From Parvibium lacunae (GTDB lineage: Bacteria > Pseudomonadota > Gammaproteobacteria > Burkholderiales > Burkholderiaceae_D): DNA of 64,000 bases. The stretch is from NCBI RefSeq assembly GCF_003335215.1, contig NZ_QPGB01000006.1, forward strand, positions 117,349 through 181,348, written 5' to 3'. The notes beneath the pieces were generated by a model. That model was not told where the DNA came from, ran no database searches, and saw only the letters and a list, made by a program, of their open reading frames with translations. Position numbers and translations under genes: made by a program. Every line of letters begins with the position of its first letter. Positions within the stretch are counted from its first letter, which is position 1. This document shows positions 1 through 9,491 of the stretch, piece by piece.

Positions 1-94
1 ATTTGGAGTCAAGCGCACGGCGAGTGCTTTTGAGTTGAAGGTCAGTTCCTTCACGGCGGGAGAGTTTACATTTTGGGCCAATATAGCGGGCCAT
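1..94 (-). CDS. rpsD: 30S ribosomal protein S4, 5' part only
   Basis: The N-terminus reads [16 protein letters not shown], the usual opening of bacterial S4, and the gene runs off the left edge of the window after about 31 codons. S4 is a primary 16S rRNA binder and, in enteric bacteria, the translational repressor of the alpha operon (rpsM-rpsK-rpsD-rpoA-rplQ). A good ribosome binding site (AAAGGA) lies just upstream of the ATG at 94. Unusually, 159 nt and a strong terminator-like hairpin separate it from rpsK. Confidence 0.95.
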   Translation of the reverse strand, partial: MARYIGPKCKLSRREGTDLQLKSTRRALDSK

Positions 95-212
95 AGTCAG
101 TCCTTTCTTATCTTTGCCGTCTATTGCAACGGGCAGTTAATCTGTCGATTCCACGCGAATCACGATTAACACAATGAAATTAAACAGCAGAAGCTACGTG
201 GTTTTGAAAATA

Positions 213-241
213 CAAAAACCCGGCATCAAAAGATGCCGGGC
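213..241 (-). terminator. intrinsic terminator between rpsK and rpsD
   Basis: Read on the minus strand, a perfect 9-bp stem (CCCGGCATC / GATGCCGGG, arms 232-240 and 219-227) closes a 4-nt loop and is followed by five T. It lies 13 nt after the rpsK stop. The structure is a textbook Rho-independent terminator, yet it sits inside the alpha operon, before rpsD. A weak promoter-like pair (TTCAAA ... TTTAAT) follows it on the same strand. Confidence 0.8.
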
Positions 242-253
242 CGTAATGCAAAA

Positions 254-655
254 TTAGATACGACGACGCTTGGGTGGCCGGCAACCATTGTGCGGCACAG
301 GGGTCACATCGGCAATTTGCGTGATCCGAATGCCCAGGGAATTGAGCGCACGAATGGCAGACTCACGACCAGGGCCGGGACCCTTGATGCGGGCTTCTAA
401 GTTCTTGATGCCGCATTCAACGGCTACACGGCCAGCATTTTCTGCTGCAACCTGTGCCGCAAAGGGGGTACTTTTGCGTGAACCTTTGAAGCCAGCACCG
501 CCTGCAGTCGCCCAAGAAATTGCGTTTCCTTGGCGATCGGTAATGGTGATAATGGTGTTATTGAAAGACGCGTGAACATGCACGATTCCTTCGGAAACAT
601 TCTTACGAACTTTCTTGCGCGCACGTTGTGCAGCAGCGGACGGAGCCTTAGCCAT
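254..655 (-). CDS. rpsK: 30S ribosomal protein S11
   Basis: A 133-residue protein with the conserved S11 core ([15 protein letters not shown] near residues 26-40) and the basic tail [12 protein letters not shown]11 forms part of the platform of the 30S subunit and contacts mRNA at the E site. It lies 18 nt after rpsM in the alpha operon. Length and composition are normal for the family (about 129 residues). Confidence 0.98.
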   Translation of the reverse strand: MAKAPSAAAQRARKKVRKNVSEGIVHVHASFNNTIITITDRQGNAISWATAGGAGFKGSRKSTPFAAQVAAENAGRVAVECGIKNLEARIKGPGPGRESAIRALNSLGIRITQIADVTPVPHNGCRPPKRRRI

Positions 656-673
656 AAATCCGATCCTTCTAAA

Positions 674-1039
674 TTATTTCTTCAATGTAACGCCAGCTTT
701 ACGCGGCCCTTTGCGCGTGCGCGCATTGGTGCGTGTACGCTGACCACGAACTGGCAATCCTTTACGATGCCGTAAACCGCGATAGCAGCCTAAATCCATT
801 AGGCGTTTGATGTGCATCGTGATTTCACGGCGCAAATCGCCTTCGGTGGTAAATTTCGCCACCTCATCGCGCAGACGCTCGAGCTCACTGTCATCGAGGT
901 CCTTCATTTTCTTAGTTACAGGCACACCGGCTGCTACACAGATCAGACGGGCGCGAGGGCGACCAATACCGTAAATGGCGGTTAAACCAATTTCAGCATG
1001 TTGGTGGTTAGGGATATTTATCCCGGCGATACGTGCCAT
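674..1039 (-). CDS. rpsM: 30S ribosomal protein S13
   Basis: A 121-residue protein starting [19 protein letters not shown], with the helix-two-turn-helix core and the basic C-terminal tail ([16 protein letters not shown]) that reaches the P-site tRNA. S13 sits in the 30S head and bridges to the 50S subunit. It is the first gene of the alpha operon proper, directly after rpmJ; in enterics S4 binds the leader of this gene to repress it. Confidence 0.98.
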   Translation of the reverse strand: MARIAGINIPNHQHAEIGLTAIYGIGRPRARLICVAAGVPVTKKMKDLDDSELERLRDEVAKFTTEGDLRREITMHIKRLMDLGCYRGLRHRKGLPVRGQRTRTNARTRKGPRKAGVTLKK

Positions 1040-1073
1040 AGTTTCCTCTTAACTAACAAATTGGTAGCTGCAA

Positions 1074-1187
1074 TCAGCCTTGGCGCTGCTTGTGGCGAGG
1101 ATCAGTACAGATCACTCGAACAACGCCGTGACGTTTGATAATTTTGCAGTTCCGGCAAATTCGTTTTACCGAAGCGAGCACTTTCAT
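1074..1187 (-). CDS. rpmJ: 50S ribosomal protein L36, zinc-ribbon form
   Basis: A 37-codon gene read as [19 protein letters not shown] ... [10 protein letters not shown]. Cys11, Cys14, Cys27 and His32 form the zinc-binding set of the 'C+' L36 type. L36 is the smallest large-subunit protein and helps organise 23S rRNA near the peptidyl-transferase region. It lies between infA and rpsM, the normal position, with a GGAG-like site (AGGAGTTC) before the ATG. Confidence 0.96.
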   Translation of the reverse strand: MKVLASVKRICRNCKIIKRHGVVRVICTDPRHKQRQG

Positions 1188-1238
1188 AATGAACTCCTAA
1201 TACTTCAATTTGAACCACAAACCGATTAAACCAAGCTC

Positions 1239-1457
1239 TTATTTGGCACGGAAAACAATGCGAGCGCGTGATAAATCGTAAGGTGTGAGTTCTACCGTTA
1301 CCTTATCACCAGGCAATATCCGGATATAGTGCATACGCATTTTTCCGGAGATATGCCCAAGCACAACATGGCCATTTTCCAGCTTGACTCGAAAAGTCGC
1401 ATTGGGCAGGTTCTCAACAATTTCACCCTGCATTTGAATGACGTCATCTTTCGCCAT
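1239..1457 (-). CDS. infA: translation initiation factor IF-1
   Basis: A 72-residue OB-fold protein beginning [20 protein letters not shown] and ending in the [10 protein letters not shown] tail, the exact family length. IF-1 binds the 30S A site and works with IF-2 and IF-3 during initiation. It follows secY by 8 nt and precedes rpmJ, an arrangement common in Betaproteobacteria. Confidence 0.97.
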   Translation of the reverse strand: MAKDDVIQMQGEIVENLPNATFRVKLENGHVVLGHISGKMRMHYIRILPGDKVTVELTPYDLSRARIVFRAK

Positions 1458-1465
1458 TGCCCAGC

Positions 1466-2794
1466 TTACCTTTCGCTGCCTTTGAAGTTTGCTTTCTTCA
1501 GCAAACTATCGTATTGCTGTGACATAACATAGGCTTGAACCTGTGCCATAAAATCCATCGTCACCACAACAATAATCAATAATGAGGTGCCCCCGAAATA
1601 AAATGGGACATTCTTCCACAACAATAAAAACTCTGGCACCAAACACACGAGCGTGATGTAGATGGCTCCAACCAGGGTTAAGCGCAGTAAAATCTTGTCA
1701 ATGTAGCGAGCCGTTTGTTCACCGGGACGAATCCCAGGTACGAAAGCGCCGCTTCGCTTGAGGTTATCTGCGGTTTCCTTGCTATTAAAAACCAGTGCCG
1801 TATAGAAGAAGCAGAAAAACACAATCATGGCCGCGTACAATAAGATGTATACCGGTTGCCCTGGGTGCAGGGTGGCGGCCAAATCCTTGATGATACGGAC
1901 AACTTGACTACTACTTTCACCACTCGTAAACCAGCCTGCTAGCGTTGCTGGAAATAAAATAATGCTTGAGGCGAAAATCGGTGGAATTACGCCAGCCATA
2001 TTCAACTTGAGTGGCAAGTGCGAACTTTGCCCACCATAAATCTTATTCCCAACTTGACGCTTGGCATAATTAACCAGAATCTTGCGCTGACCTCGTTCCA
2101 CAAACACAACAAGCGCCGTTACTGCAAATACCAAACCACAAATCAATATTGCCGCCAATGCGTGTAAAGCGCCGGTTCTAACGAGTTCGAAGAGTCCGGC
2201 AATGGCACTTGGCAAACCTGCCGCAATACCCGCAAAAATCAAAATAGAAATCCCGTTACCCAAACCACGCTCAGTAATTTGTTCGCCAAGCCACATCAAG
2301 AACATGGTGCCGGTTACTAAGGAAACAACTGTGGTTAACTTAAATCCAATCCCAGGGTTAAGCACCAGACCAGCTTGTGACTGCAAGGCTGTCGCAATGG
2401 CTAAAGCCTGAAACAGCGCTAACACTAGCGTAAAGTAGCGCGTGTACTGCGTAATTTTTCGACGCCCTGCCTCACCCTCTTTTTTCAACGCCTCCAGCTG
2501 CGGCGATACGACACTCATCAACTGCATGATGATCGACGCCGAGATATACGGCATGATTCCCAGTGTAAAGATACTAAATCGGGATAGCGCGCCACCGGAA
2601 AACATGTTGAAAAGGTCAAGAATACCGCCTTTATTACGCTCAAACAAAGCAGCAATTTGAGCAGGATCAATCCCTGGCACAGGGATATGTGTCCCGATTC
2701 GGTATACGACTAAAGCCAACAAGAGAAACCATAAACGGCGCTTTAAATCAGCAAAGCGGCTGGTTTGTCCGGTAAGAGCAGGGGTCTTTGCCAC
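1466..2794 (-). CDS. secY: preprotein translocase subunit SecY
   Basis: A 442-residue, ten-helix membrane protein. It starts [20 protein letters not shown] and carries the plug region and the conserved cytosolic loops (for example [18 protein letters not shown]). SecY forms the protein-conducting channel of the Sec translocon with SecE (28781-29164) and SecG. It is the last large gene of the spc operon, 14 nt after rplO. Confidence 0.98.
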   Translation of the reverse strand: MAKTPALTGQTSRFADLKRRLWFLLLALVVYRIGTHIPVPGIDPAQIAALFERNKGGILDLFNMFSGGALSRFSIFTLGIMPYISASIIMQLMSVVSPQLEALKKEGEAGRRKITQYTRYFTLVLALFQALAIATALQSQAGLVLNPGIGFKLTTVVSLVTGTMFLMWLGEQITERGLGNGISILIFAGIAAGLPSAIAGLFELVRTGALHALAAILICGLVFAVTALVVFVERGQRKILVNYAKRQVGNKIYGGQSSHLPLKLNMAGVIPPIFASSIILFPATLAGWFTSGESSSQVVRIIKDLAATLHPGQPVYILLYAAMIVFFCFFYTALVFNSKETADNLKRSGAFVPGIRPGEQTARYIDKILLRLTLVGAIYITLVCLVPEFLLLWKNVPFYFGGTSLLIIVVVTMDFMAQVQAYVMSQQYDSLLKKANFKGSER

Positions 2795-2808
2795 ACTGAA
2801 TCCTATAC

Positions 2809-3243
2809 TTAAGCAGCGACTGCGCCGCCAGCGGCTTCAATCGCAGCAAGCGCACCTTTAGTAGCCAGCAAGCCTTTAAGGGTAACTTTGCGAGTCAATT
2901 GACCTGATGCAATCACCTTCACAGATTTAATCTGCTCAGCGACCAAACCAGCTTGCTTGAGCGCCAATAAATCTATTTCATCCAATGCGAAACGCTGTAG
3001 ATCAGCCAGGGTAATTTGGGCGTTCAGTGCTGCAGTCAATGACTTAAAGCCACGCTTTGGCAGTCGACGTTGTAGTGGCATTTGACCACCCTCAAAACCG
3101 ACTTTATGGTAGCCGCCTGCACGGGATTTTTGACCTTTGTGCCCACGTCCGGCAGTCTTACCCAAGCCAGAGCCAATGCCACGACCTACGCGACGCTTAG
3201 CGTGTTTCGCGCCCGCCGCTGGTTTAATGGTATTGAGTTCCAT
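2809..3243 (-). CDS. rplO: 50S ribosomal protein L15
   Basis: A 144-residue protein with the Gly/Arg-rich extended N-terminus ([21 protein letters not shown]) that threads into 23S rRNA, followed by a globular C-terminal domain. It starts [18 protein letters not shown], the typical form. It lies between rpmD and secY in the spc operon. Confidence 0.98.
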   Translation of the reverse strand: MELNTIKPAAGAKHAKRRVGRGIGSGLGKTAGRGHKGQKSRAGGYHKVGFEGGQMPLQRRLPKRGFKSLTAALNAQITLADLQRFALDEIDLLALKQAGLVAEQIKSVKVIASGQLTRKVTLKGLLATKGALAAIEAAGGAVAA

Positions 3244-3268
3244 GTTTTTCCTTTATCCTTGAAACACC

Positions 3269-3451
3269 TTATTGCACAACAGCAACAAGGTAAGAGACTT
3301 TGCGAATCATGCCGCGCACAGCTGGCGTGTCTTCCAAAACCGCCGTGCTGTTTACACGGCGTAAACCTAAGCCGCGTACAGTCGCGCGATGTGCTTCACG
3401 CGTACCAATCAGGCCACGCACCAGCTTAACCGTTACAGTTTTCTTATCCAT
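3269..3451 (-). CDS. rpmD: 50S ribosomal protein L30
   Basis: The protein is read from the ATG at 3451 as [20 protein letters not shown], 60 residues, the family length. An in-frame upstream extension to 3511 is rejected because it overlaps rpsE and matches nothing in L30. A GAGAAAG site precedes the chosen ATG. It sits in the usual spc order rpsE-rpmD-rplO. Confidence 0.96.
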   Translation of the reverse strand: MDKKTVTVKLVRGLIGTREAHRATVRGLGLRRVNSTAVLEDTPAVRGMIRKVSYLVAVVQ

Positions 3452-3467
3452 CAGACTTTCTCTCCGA

Positions 3468-3986
3468 TTAGGCCAGAATATCTTCAACTGATTTGCCGCG
3501 TTTAGCTGCAATTTCAGCTGGAGTGCTCATCGTTGCCAAACCATCTAAGGTCGCACGCACCATGTTGTAAGGATTGGTTGAGCCATGACTTTTCGCTACG
3601 ACGTTGCGGATTCCCATTACTTCAAAGATTGCGCGCATCGGGCCGCCCGCAATAATGCCGGTACCTTCTGCCGCAGGGGCAATCATGACGGACGCTGCGC
3701 CGTGTTTGCCATGCACTTCGTGTTGCAAAGTGCCATTTTTAAGGGAAACCTTTAGCATGTTACGACGCGCTTGTTCCATTGCCTTTTGAACAGCAACGGG
3801 CACCTCACGTGCTTTACCCTTACCCATACCAATACGGCCATCACCATCGCCAACAACTGTTAAAGCCGCAAAGCCTAGAATACGGCCGCCCTTAACCACT
3901 TTTGTGACGCGGTTGACCGCAATCATTTTCTCGCGCAAACCATCATCGCGCTCTTCGCCTGCTGCTTTAGCTTGTACTTTTGCCAT
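3468..3986 (-). CDS. rpsE: 30S ribosomal protein S5
   Basis: A 172-residue protein with the double-stranded-RNA-binding N-terminal half ([18 protein letters not shown]) and the C-terminal S5 domain ([20 protein letters not shown]). S5 works with S4 and S12 at the decoding centre and mRNA entry tunnel. Normal length and position between rplR and rpmD. Confidence 0.98.
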   Translation of the reverse strand: MAKVQAKAAGEERDDGLREKMIAVNRVTKVVKGGRILGFAALTVVGDGDGRIGMGKGKAREVPVAVQKAMEQARRNMLKVSLKNGTLQHEVHGKHGAASVMIAPAAEGTGIIAGGPMRAIFEVMGIRNVVAKSHGSTNPYNMVRATLDGLATMSTPAEIAAKRGKSVEDILA

Positions 3987-4017
3987 CGTTGTATCCTTAG
4001 ATCGTCATGCCGCAGGG

Positions 4018-4383
4018 TTAGAACTGCAGGCCACCTTCGCGCGCCGCCTCAGCCAGGGCCTTGATGCGGCCGTGGAAGCGGAAGCCAGCACGGTCAAAAG
4101 CCACCTGTGAAATGCCTGCTGCCTTTGCTTTTTCGGCCAAGCGCTTACCAACTAGCGCTGCTGCATTGATATTCCCACCCTTGCCTGACACACCAGCGAG
4201 AGATTGGCGAATCTCAGCCTCAACCGTTGATGCACTGACCAGTACGCGATCCCCTTCGGGAGAAACAATACTGGCATACACATGCAAATTCGTACGATGT
4301 ACCGTTAAGCGATTGGCCTTCAGCTGGGCAATTCGTGCTCGCGTCTGGCGGGCACGGCGTAAACGTGAATCTTGCTTATTCAT
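4018..4383 (-). CDS. rplR: 50S ribosomal protein L18
   Basis: A 121-residue protein starting [20 protein letters not shown]. It has the 5S rRNA-binding core and the C-terminal [22 protein letters not shown] motif region. With L5 it loads 5S rRNA into the central protuberance. It lies between rplF and rpsE in the spc operon. Confidence 0.98.
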   Translation of the reverse strand: MNKQDSRLRRARQTRARIAQLKANRLTVHRTNLHVYASIVSPEGDRVLVSASTVEAEIRQSLAGVSGKGGNINAAALVGKRLAEKAKAAGISQVAFDRAGFRFHGRIKALAEAAREGGLQF

Positions 4384-4410
4384 AATTCAATCCTTTACCA
4401 AGAACGCAGG

Positions 4411-4944
4411 TTATTTCTTCTTGGTTTCTTTCAGAATCACAGTTTCATCGGCGTAGCGGACACCTTTGCCTTTATAGGGCTCTGGCGGACGATAGGCACG
4501 CACTTCAGCGGCGACCTGACCGACCTTCTGTCTATCTGCACCCTTGATCAAGATCTCTGTGGGAACAGGGGTTTCCGCCTTAACGCCGGCCGGCAATTTA
4601 TAAACCACCGGGTGCGAAAAACCGAGAGACAAATTGAGTGATTCGCCTTGGGCTTGTGCTTTGTAACCCACCCCAACGAGTGTCAATTTACGCTCAAAGC
4701 CTTTTGTCACCCCAGTGACCATGTTGGCGACCAAAGCGCGGTAGGTACCACTTAGAGCACCCGCCTCACGCGAATCATTGGCAGCAGCAAAGGTTACTTG
4801 ACCAGCATCAATCTTAATTTCTACCGCCGCGTTGATGGCTTGAGTAAGCGTACCCAGGGGACCCTTTACCGTAATTTGGCCATTAGCGACATTAATTTCA
4901 GCGCCTTGCGGCACTACTACGGGGTTCTTTGCAACACGTGACAT
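4411..4944 (-). CDS. rplF: 50S ribosomal protein L6
   Basis: Read from the ATG at 4944 as [14 protein letters not shown], giving 177 residues, the family norm. An upstream in-frame extension overlapping rpsH is rejected; a GGAGAA site precedes the chosen start. Two L6 repeats are visible, ending with the [20 protein letters not shown] and [11 protein letters not shown] signatures. L6 lies near the sarcin-ricin loop and the factor-binding centre. Confidence 0.97.
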   Translation of the reverse strand: MSRVAKNPVVVPQGAEINVANGQITVKGPLGTLTQAINAAVEIKIDAGQVTFAAANDSREAGALSGTYRALVANMVTGVTKGFERKLTLVGVGYKAQAQGESLNLSLGFSHPVVYKLPAGVKAETPVPTEILIKGADRQKVGQVAAEVRAYRPPEPYKGKGVRYADETVILKETKKK

Positions 4945-4963
4945 AATCTTCTCCTTGACCCGA

Positions 4964-5359
4964 TTACGCAACGTAGCAAATGACTTCACCGCCGACGCCA
5001 ACACTGCGCGCCTTACGGTCTGTCATTACACCCTTGGGCGTTGAAACGATCGCCACCCCTAAGCCATTCATTACTTCGGGCAGCTCGTCGCGCCCCTTGT
5101 AAATGCGAAGACCAGGCTTGGAAACACGCTCCAGACGTTCAATCACGGGACGGCCAGAATAATATTTCAGTCCAATCTCTAACTCGGCCTTACCTTGCGC
5201 TTCATTAACTTTGAAGCCGTCGATATAACCTTCATCCTGCAAAACTTTTGCAATTGCCAGCTTCAGCTTGGAAGAAGGCATGCTGACACTCACTTTGTCA
5301 ACCCGCTGCGCATTACGGATGCGAGTTAGCATATCAGCGATAGGATCGCTCATGCTCAT
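4964..5359 (-). CDS. rpsH: 30S ribosomal protein S8
   Basis: A 131-residue protein starting [18 protein letters not shown] with the C-terminal signature [22 protein letters not shown]8 binds helix 21 of 16S rRNA and in enterics represses the spc operon by binding the rplE leader. AGGAG seven nt before the ATG at 5359 supports that start over the in-frame ATG at 5353. Confidence 0.97.
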   Translation of the reverse strand: MSMSDPIADMLTRIRNAQRVDKVSVSMPSSKLKLAIAKVLQDEGYIDGFKVNEAQGKAELEIGLKYYSGRPVIERLERVSKPGLRIYKGRDELPEVMNGLGVAIVSTPKGVMTDRKARSVGVGGEVICYVA

Positions 5360-5374
5360 GCTGTCTCTCCTTGC

Positions 5375-5680
5375 TTACCAGCTTGATTTTGTAACGCCAG
5401 GCAACTCTCCACGAAATGCCATTTCGCGGATCTTGAGGCGACACAAACCAAATTTACGATACACACCACGGGGACGACCTGTCACCGAGCAACGATTACG
5501 CTGACGGGTAGGGTTCGCATTACGCGGCAACTTTTGCAATTTCAGACGAGCTTCAAAACGCTCATCTTCGCTTTTGCTTTGATCATTAATTACAGCCAAC
5601 AACGCATCACGTTTGGCAGTAAATTTTTTGACAAGCTCAGCACGCTTGACTTCACGGTTGATCAGTGCGAGTTTGGCCAC
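5375..5680 (-). CDS. rpsN: 30S ribosomal protein S14
   Basis: A 101-residue S14 of the long, zinc-free type. It starts [19 protein letters not shown] and ends with the [21 protein letters not shown] region. S14 sits in the 30S head. Single-copy position between rplE and rpsH. Confidence 0.97.
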   Translation of the reverse strand: MAKLALINREVKRAELVKKFTAKRDALLAVINDQSKSEDERFEARLKLQKLPRNANPTRQRNRCSVTGRPRGVYRKFGLCRLKIREMAFRGELPGVTKSSW

Positions 5681-5692
5681 TGTTCACCCCCT

Positions 5693-6232
5693 TTAGTTAC
5701 GGAATGGGAATTTAAAGGCAGACAGAAGCGCTTTTGCCTCTTCGTCCGTCTTTGCGGTGGTGGTCACACTAATATTGAGACCACGCAGCGCATCAATTTT
5801 CTCGTATTCAATTTCCGGGAAAATGATCTGCTCTTTAACGCCCATGTTGTAGTTACCACGGCCATCAAAAGCGCGCCCAGAAACACCACGAAAATCACGA
5901 ACGCGAGGTAGCGCAATGGTTACCAGGCGGTCCAGAAATTCATACATACGGGCACCGCGCAAAGTCACCATACAACCAATGGGATAGCCTTCGCGAATCT
6001 TAAAGCCAGCGATCGCCTTGCGCGACTTAGTCACCACCGGCTTTTGACCTGCAATCTTTGTCAAATCACCGAGCGCATGCTCAATAACTTTCTTATCAGA
6101 AACAGCCTCGGATAACCCCATGTTTAAGGTGATCTTGGTAATGCGCGGCACCTCCATGATTGACTTGTAACCAAACTTTTCAATCAGCGAAGCGATAACT
6201 TTTTCTTTGTAATACGTTTGCAAACGTGCCAT
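5693..6232 (-). CDS. rplE: 50S ribosomal protein L5
   Basis: A 179-residue protein starting [20 protein letters not shown] with conserved blocks [19 protein letters not shown] and [16 protein letters not shown]5 binds 5S rRNA and contacts P-site tRNA. It follows rplX by 9 nt in the spc operon. Confidence 0.98.
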   Translation of the reverse strand: MARLQTYYKEKVIASLIEKFGYKSIMEVPRITKITLNMGLSEAVSDKKVIEHALGDLTKIAGQKPVVTKSRKAIAGFKIREGYPIGCMVTLRGARMYEFLDRLVTIALPRVRDFRGVSGRAFDGRGNYNMGVKEQIIFPEIEYEKIDALRGLNISVTTTAKTDEEAKALLSAFKFPFRN

Positions 6233-6241
6233 GGCTATTCC

Positions 6242-6568
6242 TTACGCCTTCACCGCAACAGCTTCGCCATTGGATTTAAAAATGCGGATTTTTTTGCCAT
6301 CCACAAATTTGAAGCCCACGCGATCAGCCTGCTGCGTAGCAGGGTTAAATAACGCAACATTCGAAACATGTATAGGCATTGTTTTAGTAACAATACCACC
6401 CGTTTCATTTTTCATTGGGTTGGGGCGCTGATGTTTTTTGACTTGATTCACACCCTCTACCAGGACATGCTCAACATCAACTCGCTCCAGCACCACACCA
6501 CGGCGACCGCGGTCTTTGCCCGTTAAGACAATAACCTCATCACCTTTCACAATCTTATTCGCGCTCAT
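6242..6568 (-). CDS. rplX: 50S ribosomal protein L24
   Basis: A 108-residue KOW-domain protein ([19 protein letters not shown] near residues 6-24). L24 is an early assembly initiator of the 50S subunit and lies near the exit tunnel. Spacing of 7 nt to rplN upstream and 9 nt to rplE downstream indicates tight cotranscription. Confidence 0.97.
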   Translation of the reverse strand: MSANKIVKGDEVIVLTGKDRGRRGVVLERVDVEHVLVEGVNQVKKHQRPNPMKNETGGIVTKTMPIHVSNVALFNPATQQADRVGFKFVDGKKIRIFKSNGEAVAVKA

Positions 6569-6575
6569 GACAACC

Positions 6576-6944
6576 TCACAGCACTTCTGGAGCCAATGAA
6601 ACGATTTTCATAAACCGCTCAGTACGCAGCTCGCGCGTAACGGGGCCGAAAATACGGGTTCCGATTGGCTCCAACTTGGCATTCAGCAACACCGCTGCAT
6701 TACCATCAAATTTAATGAGCGACCCATCACCACGGCGTACACCTTTAGCAGTGCGCACAACCACGGCATTGTAAATATCGCCCTTCTTAACGCGACCGCG
6801 TGGCGCCGCATCCTTGACACTCACCTTGATAATGTCACCAATGCCCGCATAGCGACGCTTTGAGCCACCCAACACCTTGATGCACATAACAGAACGAGCA
6901 CCCGTGTTGTCGGCTACATCCAACAACGATTGCATTTGAATCAT
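6576..6944 (-). CDS. rplN: 50S ribosomal protein L14
   Basis: A 122-residue protein beginning [20 protein letters not shown], exactly the family length. L14 forms an intersubunit bridge and is the docking site for RsfS. It is the first gene of the spc operon and is preceded by a 191-nt spacer that separates it from rpsQ. Confidence 0.98.
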   Translation of the reverse strand: MIQMQSLLDVADNTGARSVMCIKVLGGSKRRYAGIGDIIKVSVKDAAPRGRVKKGDIYNAVVVRTAKGVRRGDGSLIKFDGNAAVLLNAKLEPIGTRIFGPVTRELRTERFMKIVSLAPEVL

Positions 6945-7092
6945 GATCTCTTTCCCAACTTAATCTGCAAGCAAACACTTGACAGTCAGTCTTGGCCCCA
7001 AGTTTGGGTCGACGGCCCAGTACAAACCGGACCAGTTGCTTGCCGCGAGTCGCCGTTCAGCGCCGCAGCACTTTCTTACTTTGTGCAAGAAA

Positions 7093-7122
7093 GTCCAGCA
7101 ATATAACATGCTATCGCTGGAC
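7093..7122 (-). other. hairpin in the S10/spc boundary spacer
   Basis: A perfect 7-bp inverted repeat (GTCCAGC 7093-7099 / GCTGGAC 7116-7122, 16-nt loop) lies 13 nt after the rpsQ stop; on the minus strand it is followed by TTTCTTG. A second repeat, CTTTCTT 7071-7077 / AAGAAAG 7087-7093, abuts it. Possible end of the S10 transcript, or an mRNA processing site. Confidence 0.45.
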
Positions 7123-7128
7123 CTGCAA
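7101..7128 (-). promoter_or_regulatory. candidate spc operon promoter
   Basis: On the minus strand TTGCAG (7123-7128), 16 nt, then TTATAT (7101-7106) upstream of rplN. In E. coli a separate spc promoter lies at this operon boundary, and the unusually long spacer here fits that. The match to the sigma70 consensus is moderate and the -10 falls inside a hairpin loop, so the call is tentative. Confidence 0.35.
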
Positions 7129-7135
7129 GCACAAT

Positions 7136-7408
7136 TTAGATAGCGCGTGATGCTTCGATCAATTTAATCACCGTCCAAGCTTTTGTTTTTGCTAGGGGGC
7201 GGGACTCTTGAATCTCGACAGTGTCGCCTTCTTTGTACTGATTGGTTTCATCGTGCGCATGGTACTTCTTCGAACGCACGATCACCTTACCGTAAAGAGG
7301 GTGCTTTACTCGACGCTCAACCAGTACCGTGACCGTTTTGTCCATTTTGTCGCTCACAATGCGGCCAATCAGGGTTCGTTTCAACGATGTTTGCTCGGTC
7401 ATGTTCAT
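7136..7408 (-). CDS. rpsQ: 30S ribosomal protein S17
   Basis: An OB-fold protein with the S17 core [20 protein letters not shown] and HPLYGK, closely like the Neisseria protein as remembered. Possible starts are a GTG at 7414 overlapping the rpmC stop, and ATGs at 7408 and 7402; 7408 is chosen as the first ATG, giving 90 residues. It is the last gene of the S10 operon. Confidence 0.95.
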   Translation of the reverse strand: MNMTEQTSLKRTLIGRIVSDKMDKTVTVLVERRVKHPLYGKVIVRSKKYHAHDETNQYKEGDTVEIQESRPLAKTKAWTVIKLIEASRAI

Positions 7409-7410
7409 AC

Positions 7411-7605
7411 TCACTTCTTAGAGGCTGCTTCACGCAGCACAGTCCGCACACGGGCAATATCGCGACGCACTTTAGTTAACTGGCTCGTATTGCCGAGTTG
7501 CTGTGTCGCATGCTGCATTCTTAAATTGAAATGCGCCTTAAGCAACTCGTTTAACTCTTGCTGCAAGCCAGCAGCGTCTTTACTGCGTAATTCACTTGCC
7601 TTCAT
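7411..7605 (-). CDS. rpmC: 50S ribosomal protein L29
   Basis: Read from the ATG at 7605 as [20 protein letters not shown], 64 residues, the family length. The longer in-frame opening to 7641 overlaps rplP and is rejected. L29 sits at the polypeptide exit tunnel next to L23. The stop overlaps the possible GTG start of rpsQ. Confidence 0.96.
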   Translation of the reverse strand: MKASELRSKDAAGLQQELNELLKAHFNLRMQHATQQLGNTSQLTKVRRDIARVRTVLREAASKK

Positions 7606-7607
7606 GC

Positions 7608-8024
7608 TTACACTCCCACTTGACGTGTAACGAATACACACGGAATGGGCAATTTAGCTTCTGCGAGGCGAAATGCCTCGCGCGCTAATTTCTCATCCAC
7701 GCCATCCATCTCATACAACACTTTGCCTGGCTGAATTTCAGCGACATAGTACTCAGGATTCCCCTTACCGTTACCCATCCGCACTTCAGCTGGCTTTTGG
7801 GAAATAGGTTTATCAGGGAAAATCCGAATCCAGATGCGGCCACCACGTTTGATGTGCCGAGTCATGGCGCGACGGGCAGCTTCAATCTGGCGCGCGGTTA
7901 AACGACCACGGCCAATTGCCTTTAAGCCAAAATCACCAAAGGCGACGCTCGTACCACGGCTGGCTAATCCCGTGTTGCGGCCTTTTTGTTCTTTGCGGTA
8001 TTTTCTACGTGCCGGTTGCAGCAT
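7608..8024 (-). CDS. rplP: 50S ribosomal protein L16
   Basis: A 138-residue protein beginning [17 protein letters not shown], with the highly conserved [20 protein letters not shown] block. L16 lies near the A-site tRNA and is added late in 50S assembly. Two nt separate it from rpsC and from rpmC, so translational coupling is likely. Confidence 0.98.
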   Translation of the reverse strand: MLQPARRKYRKEQKGRNTGLASRGTSVAFGDFGLKAIGRGRLTARQIEAARRAMTRHIKRGGRIWIRIFPDKPISQKPAEVRMGNGKGNPEYYVAEIQPGKVLYEMDGVDEKLAREAFRLAEAKLPIPCVFVTRQVGV

Positions 8025-8026
8025 AA

Positions 8027-8854
8027 TTATTCTCCTGCTTCCTTGGTTGCCTCAGGCGCAACAGCTTTACGCACGCGCTTGGCAACGGTTGGCGCTGGTT
8101 TAGCCTCGGCATTGTCTGCCTCAACTTTTTTCGCTCTTGGGTTACGGCCAGCGGGCTTACGGGTATTACGAGGACGCGCTTCTTTTTCGGCCTCTGGTGC
8201 GGCAGCAGCAGGAGTGCCATCATTGCGGCCCAGTGTATCGCCTTTATAAACCCACACCTTGAGACCAATGATCCCGTAGGTGGTTAACGCTTCTGAAGTA
8301 CCGTAGTCGATGTCGGCACGTAGTGTATGAAGGGGCACACGACCTTCGCGGTACCACTCGGTACGCGCAATCTCAATCCCGTTCAAACGACCGGAGGCCA
8401 TCACCTTAATGCCTTGCGCACCAAGACGCATAGCATTTTGCATAGCACGCTTCATAGCACGGCGGAACATAATCCGTTTTTCCAATTGCTGGGCAATTGA
8501 ATCTGCAATCAACTGAGCGTCAATTTCAGGTTTACGAATTTCTTCAATATTGACATGCACAGGCACACCCATGAGGCGCTGCAGATCAGCCTTCAGCACT
8601 TCGATATCTTCACCTTTTTTACCAATCACCACCCCAGGGCGTGAAGAAAATACGGTGATACGGGCGTTTTTGGCAGGGCGCTCAATAAGCACGCGACCAA
8701 CAGAAGCATTTTTTAGTTTCTTTTTGAGGTATTCGCGTACCTTGACATCCTCGTTCAGCATCTCAGCATAGTTGCCTGCAGCTGCGTACCAACGGGAAGA
8801 CCAGTTGCGGGATACCGCTAAACGAAAACCGGTTGGATGAATTTTCTGTCCCAT
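8027..8854 (-). CDS. rpsC: 30S ribosomal protein S3 with a long basic C-terminal extension
   Basis: The first ~210 residues are a normal S3: [18 protein letters not shown], a KH domain ([18 protein letters not shown]) and the C-terminal domain ending near GDTLGRND. The protein is 275 residues, versus about 233 in E. coli. The extra ~60 residues are Ala/Lys/Arg/Glu/Pro-rich and low in complexity. S3 lines the mRNA entry channel. Extended S3 tails are known in several Betaproteobacteria; whether this one binds RNA is not shown. Confidence 0.97.
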   Translation of the reverse strand: MGQKIHPTGFRLAVSRNWSSRWYAAAGNYAEMLNEDVKVREYLKKKLKNASVGRVLIERPAKNARITVFSSRPGVVIGKKGEDIEVLKADLQRLMGVPVHVNIEEIRKPEIDAQLIADSIAQQLEKRIMFRRAMKRAMQNAMRLGAQGIKVMASGRLNGIEIARTEWYREGRVPLHTLRADIDYGTSEALTTYGIIGLKVWVYKGDTLGRNDGTPAAAAPEAEKEARPRNTRKPAGRNPRAKKVEADNAEAKPAPTVAKRVRKAVAPEATKEAGE

Positions 8855-8863
8855 CGCGGCTCC

Positions 8864-9193
8864 TTAATTCCCTACGGTCACAACAATGTGACAGGTTTGT
8901 TTTTCGATACGGTTGCCACGGCCCTTCGCACGAGCAGTGAACCGCTTCATTGAAGTCGCCTTATCGACATAGATAGTCTTAACCTTGAGTTCGTCAATGT
9001 CAGCACCATCATTATGCTCAGCGTTAGCAATCGCCGACTCAAGCACCTTTTTAATAATGACCGCACCCTTTTTAGGGCTGAAGGTCAAAATATTCAGAGC
9101 ATGCTCAATCGGCTTACCACGAACCAGGTCGGCCACCAAACGCGCTTTTTGCGCTGACAGGTGTACGCCACGTAATTTTGCAGTCGTTTCCAT
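8864..9193 (-). CDS. rplV: 50S ribosomal protein L22
   Basis: A 109-residue protein: [27 protein letters not shown], with the long beta-hairpin that lines the exit tunnel ([14 protein letters not shown]) near the C-terminus. That hairpin is where macrolide-resistance changes arise in other species. Normal S10-operon position. Confidence 0.98.
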   Translation of the reverse strand: METTAKLRGVHLSAQKARLVADLVRGKPIEHALNILTFSPKKGAVIIKKVLESAIANAEHNDGADIDELKVKTIYVDKATSMKRFTARAKGRGNRIEKQTCHIVVTVGN

Positions 9194-9202
9194 GTCGTAT
9201 CC

Positions 9203-9478
9203 TTATTTTTTGGCCTTTTTGTCTGCCGCATGCCCTTTGAAGGTACGCGTCAGCGCAAACTCACCAAACTTATGGCCCACCATGTTTTCCGTAACATATA
9301 CCGGGACATGCTGACGACCGTTATGCACAGCAATCGTCAAACCAATAAACTCCGGCAGCACAGTAGAGCGGCGCGACCAGGTTTTGATCGGTTTTTTATC
9401 TTTGGTCTCAACCGCAACCAATGCTTTTTTCAGCAAATGATGGTCGCAGAATGGACCTTTTTTAAGCGAACGTGTCAT
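9203..9478 (-). CDS. rpsS: 30S ribosomal protein S19
   Basis: A 91-residue protein starting [18 protein letters not shown], with the [20 protein letters not shown] core and [16 protein letters not shown]19 pairs with S13 in the 30S head. It follows rplB by 13 nt. Confidence 0.98.
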   Translation of the reverse strand: MTRSLKKGPFCDHHLLKKALVAVETKDKKPIKTWSRRSTVLPEFIGLTIAVHNGRQHVPVYVTENMVGHKFGEFALTRTFKGHAADKKAKK

Positions 9479-9491
9479 GTTTAGTCACCTC

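Noticed and set aside
6970..6995. TTGACA on the plus strand in the rplN-rpsQ spacer
   Set aside because: No -10 at suitable spacing and no plus-strand gene follows.
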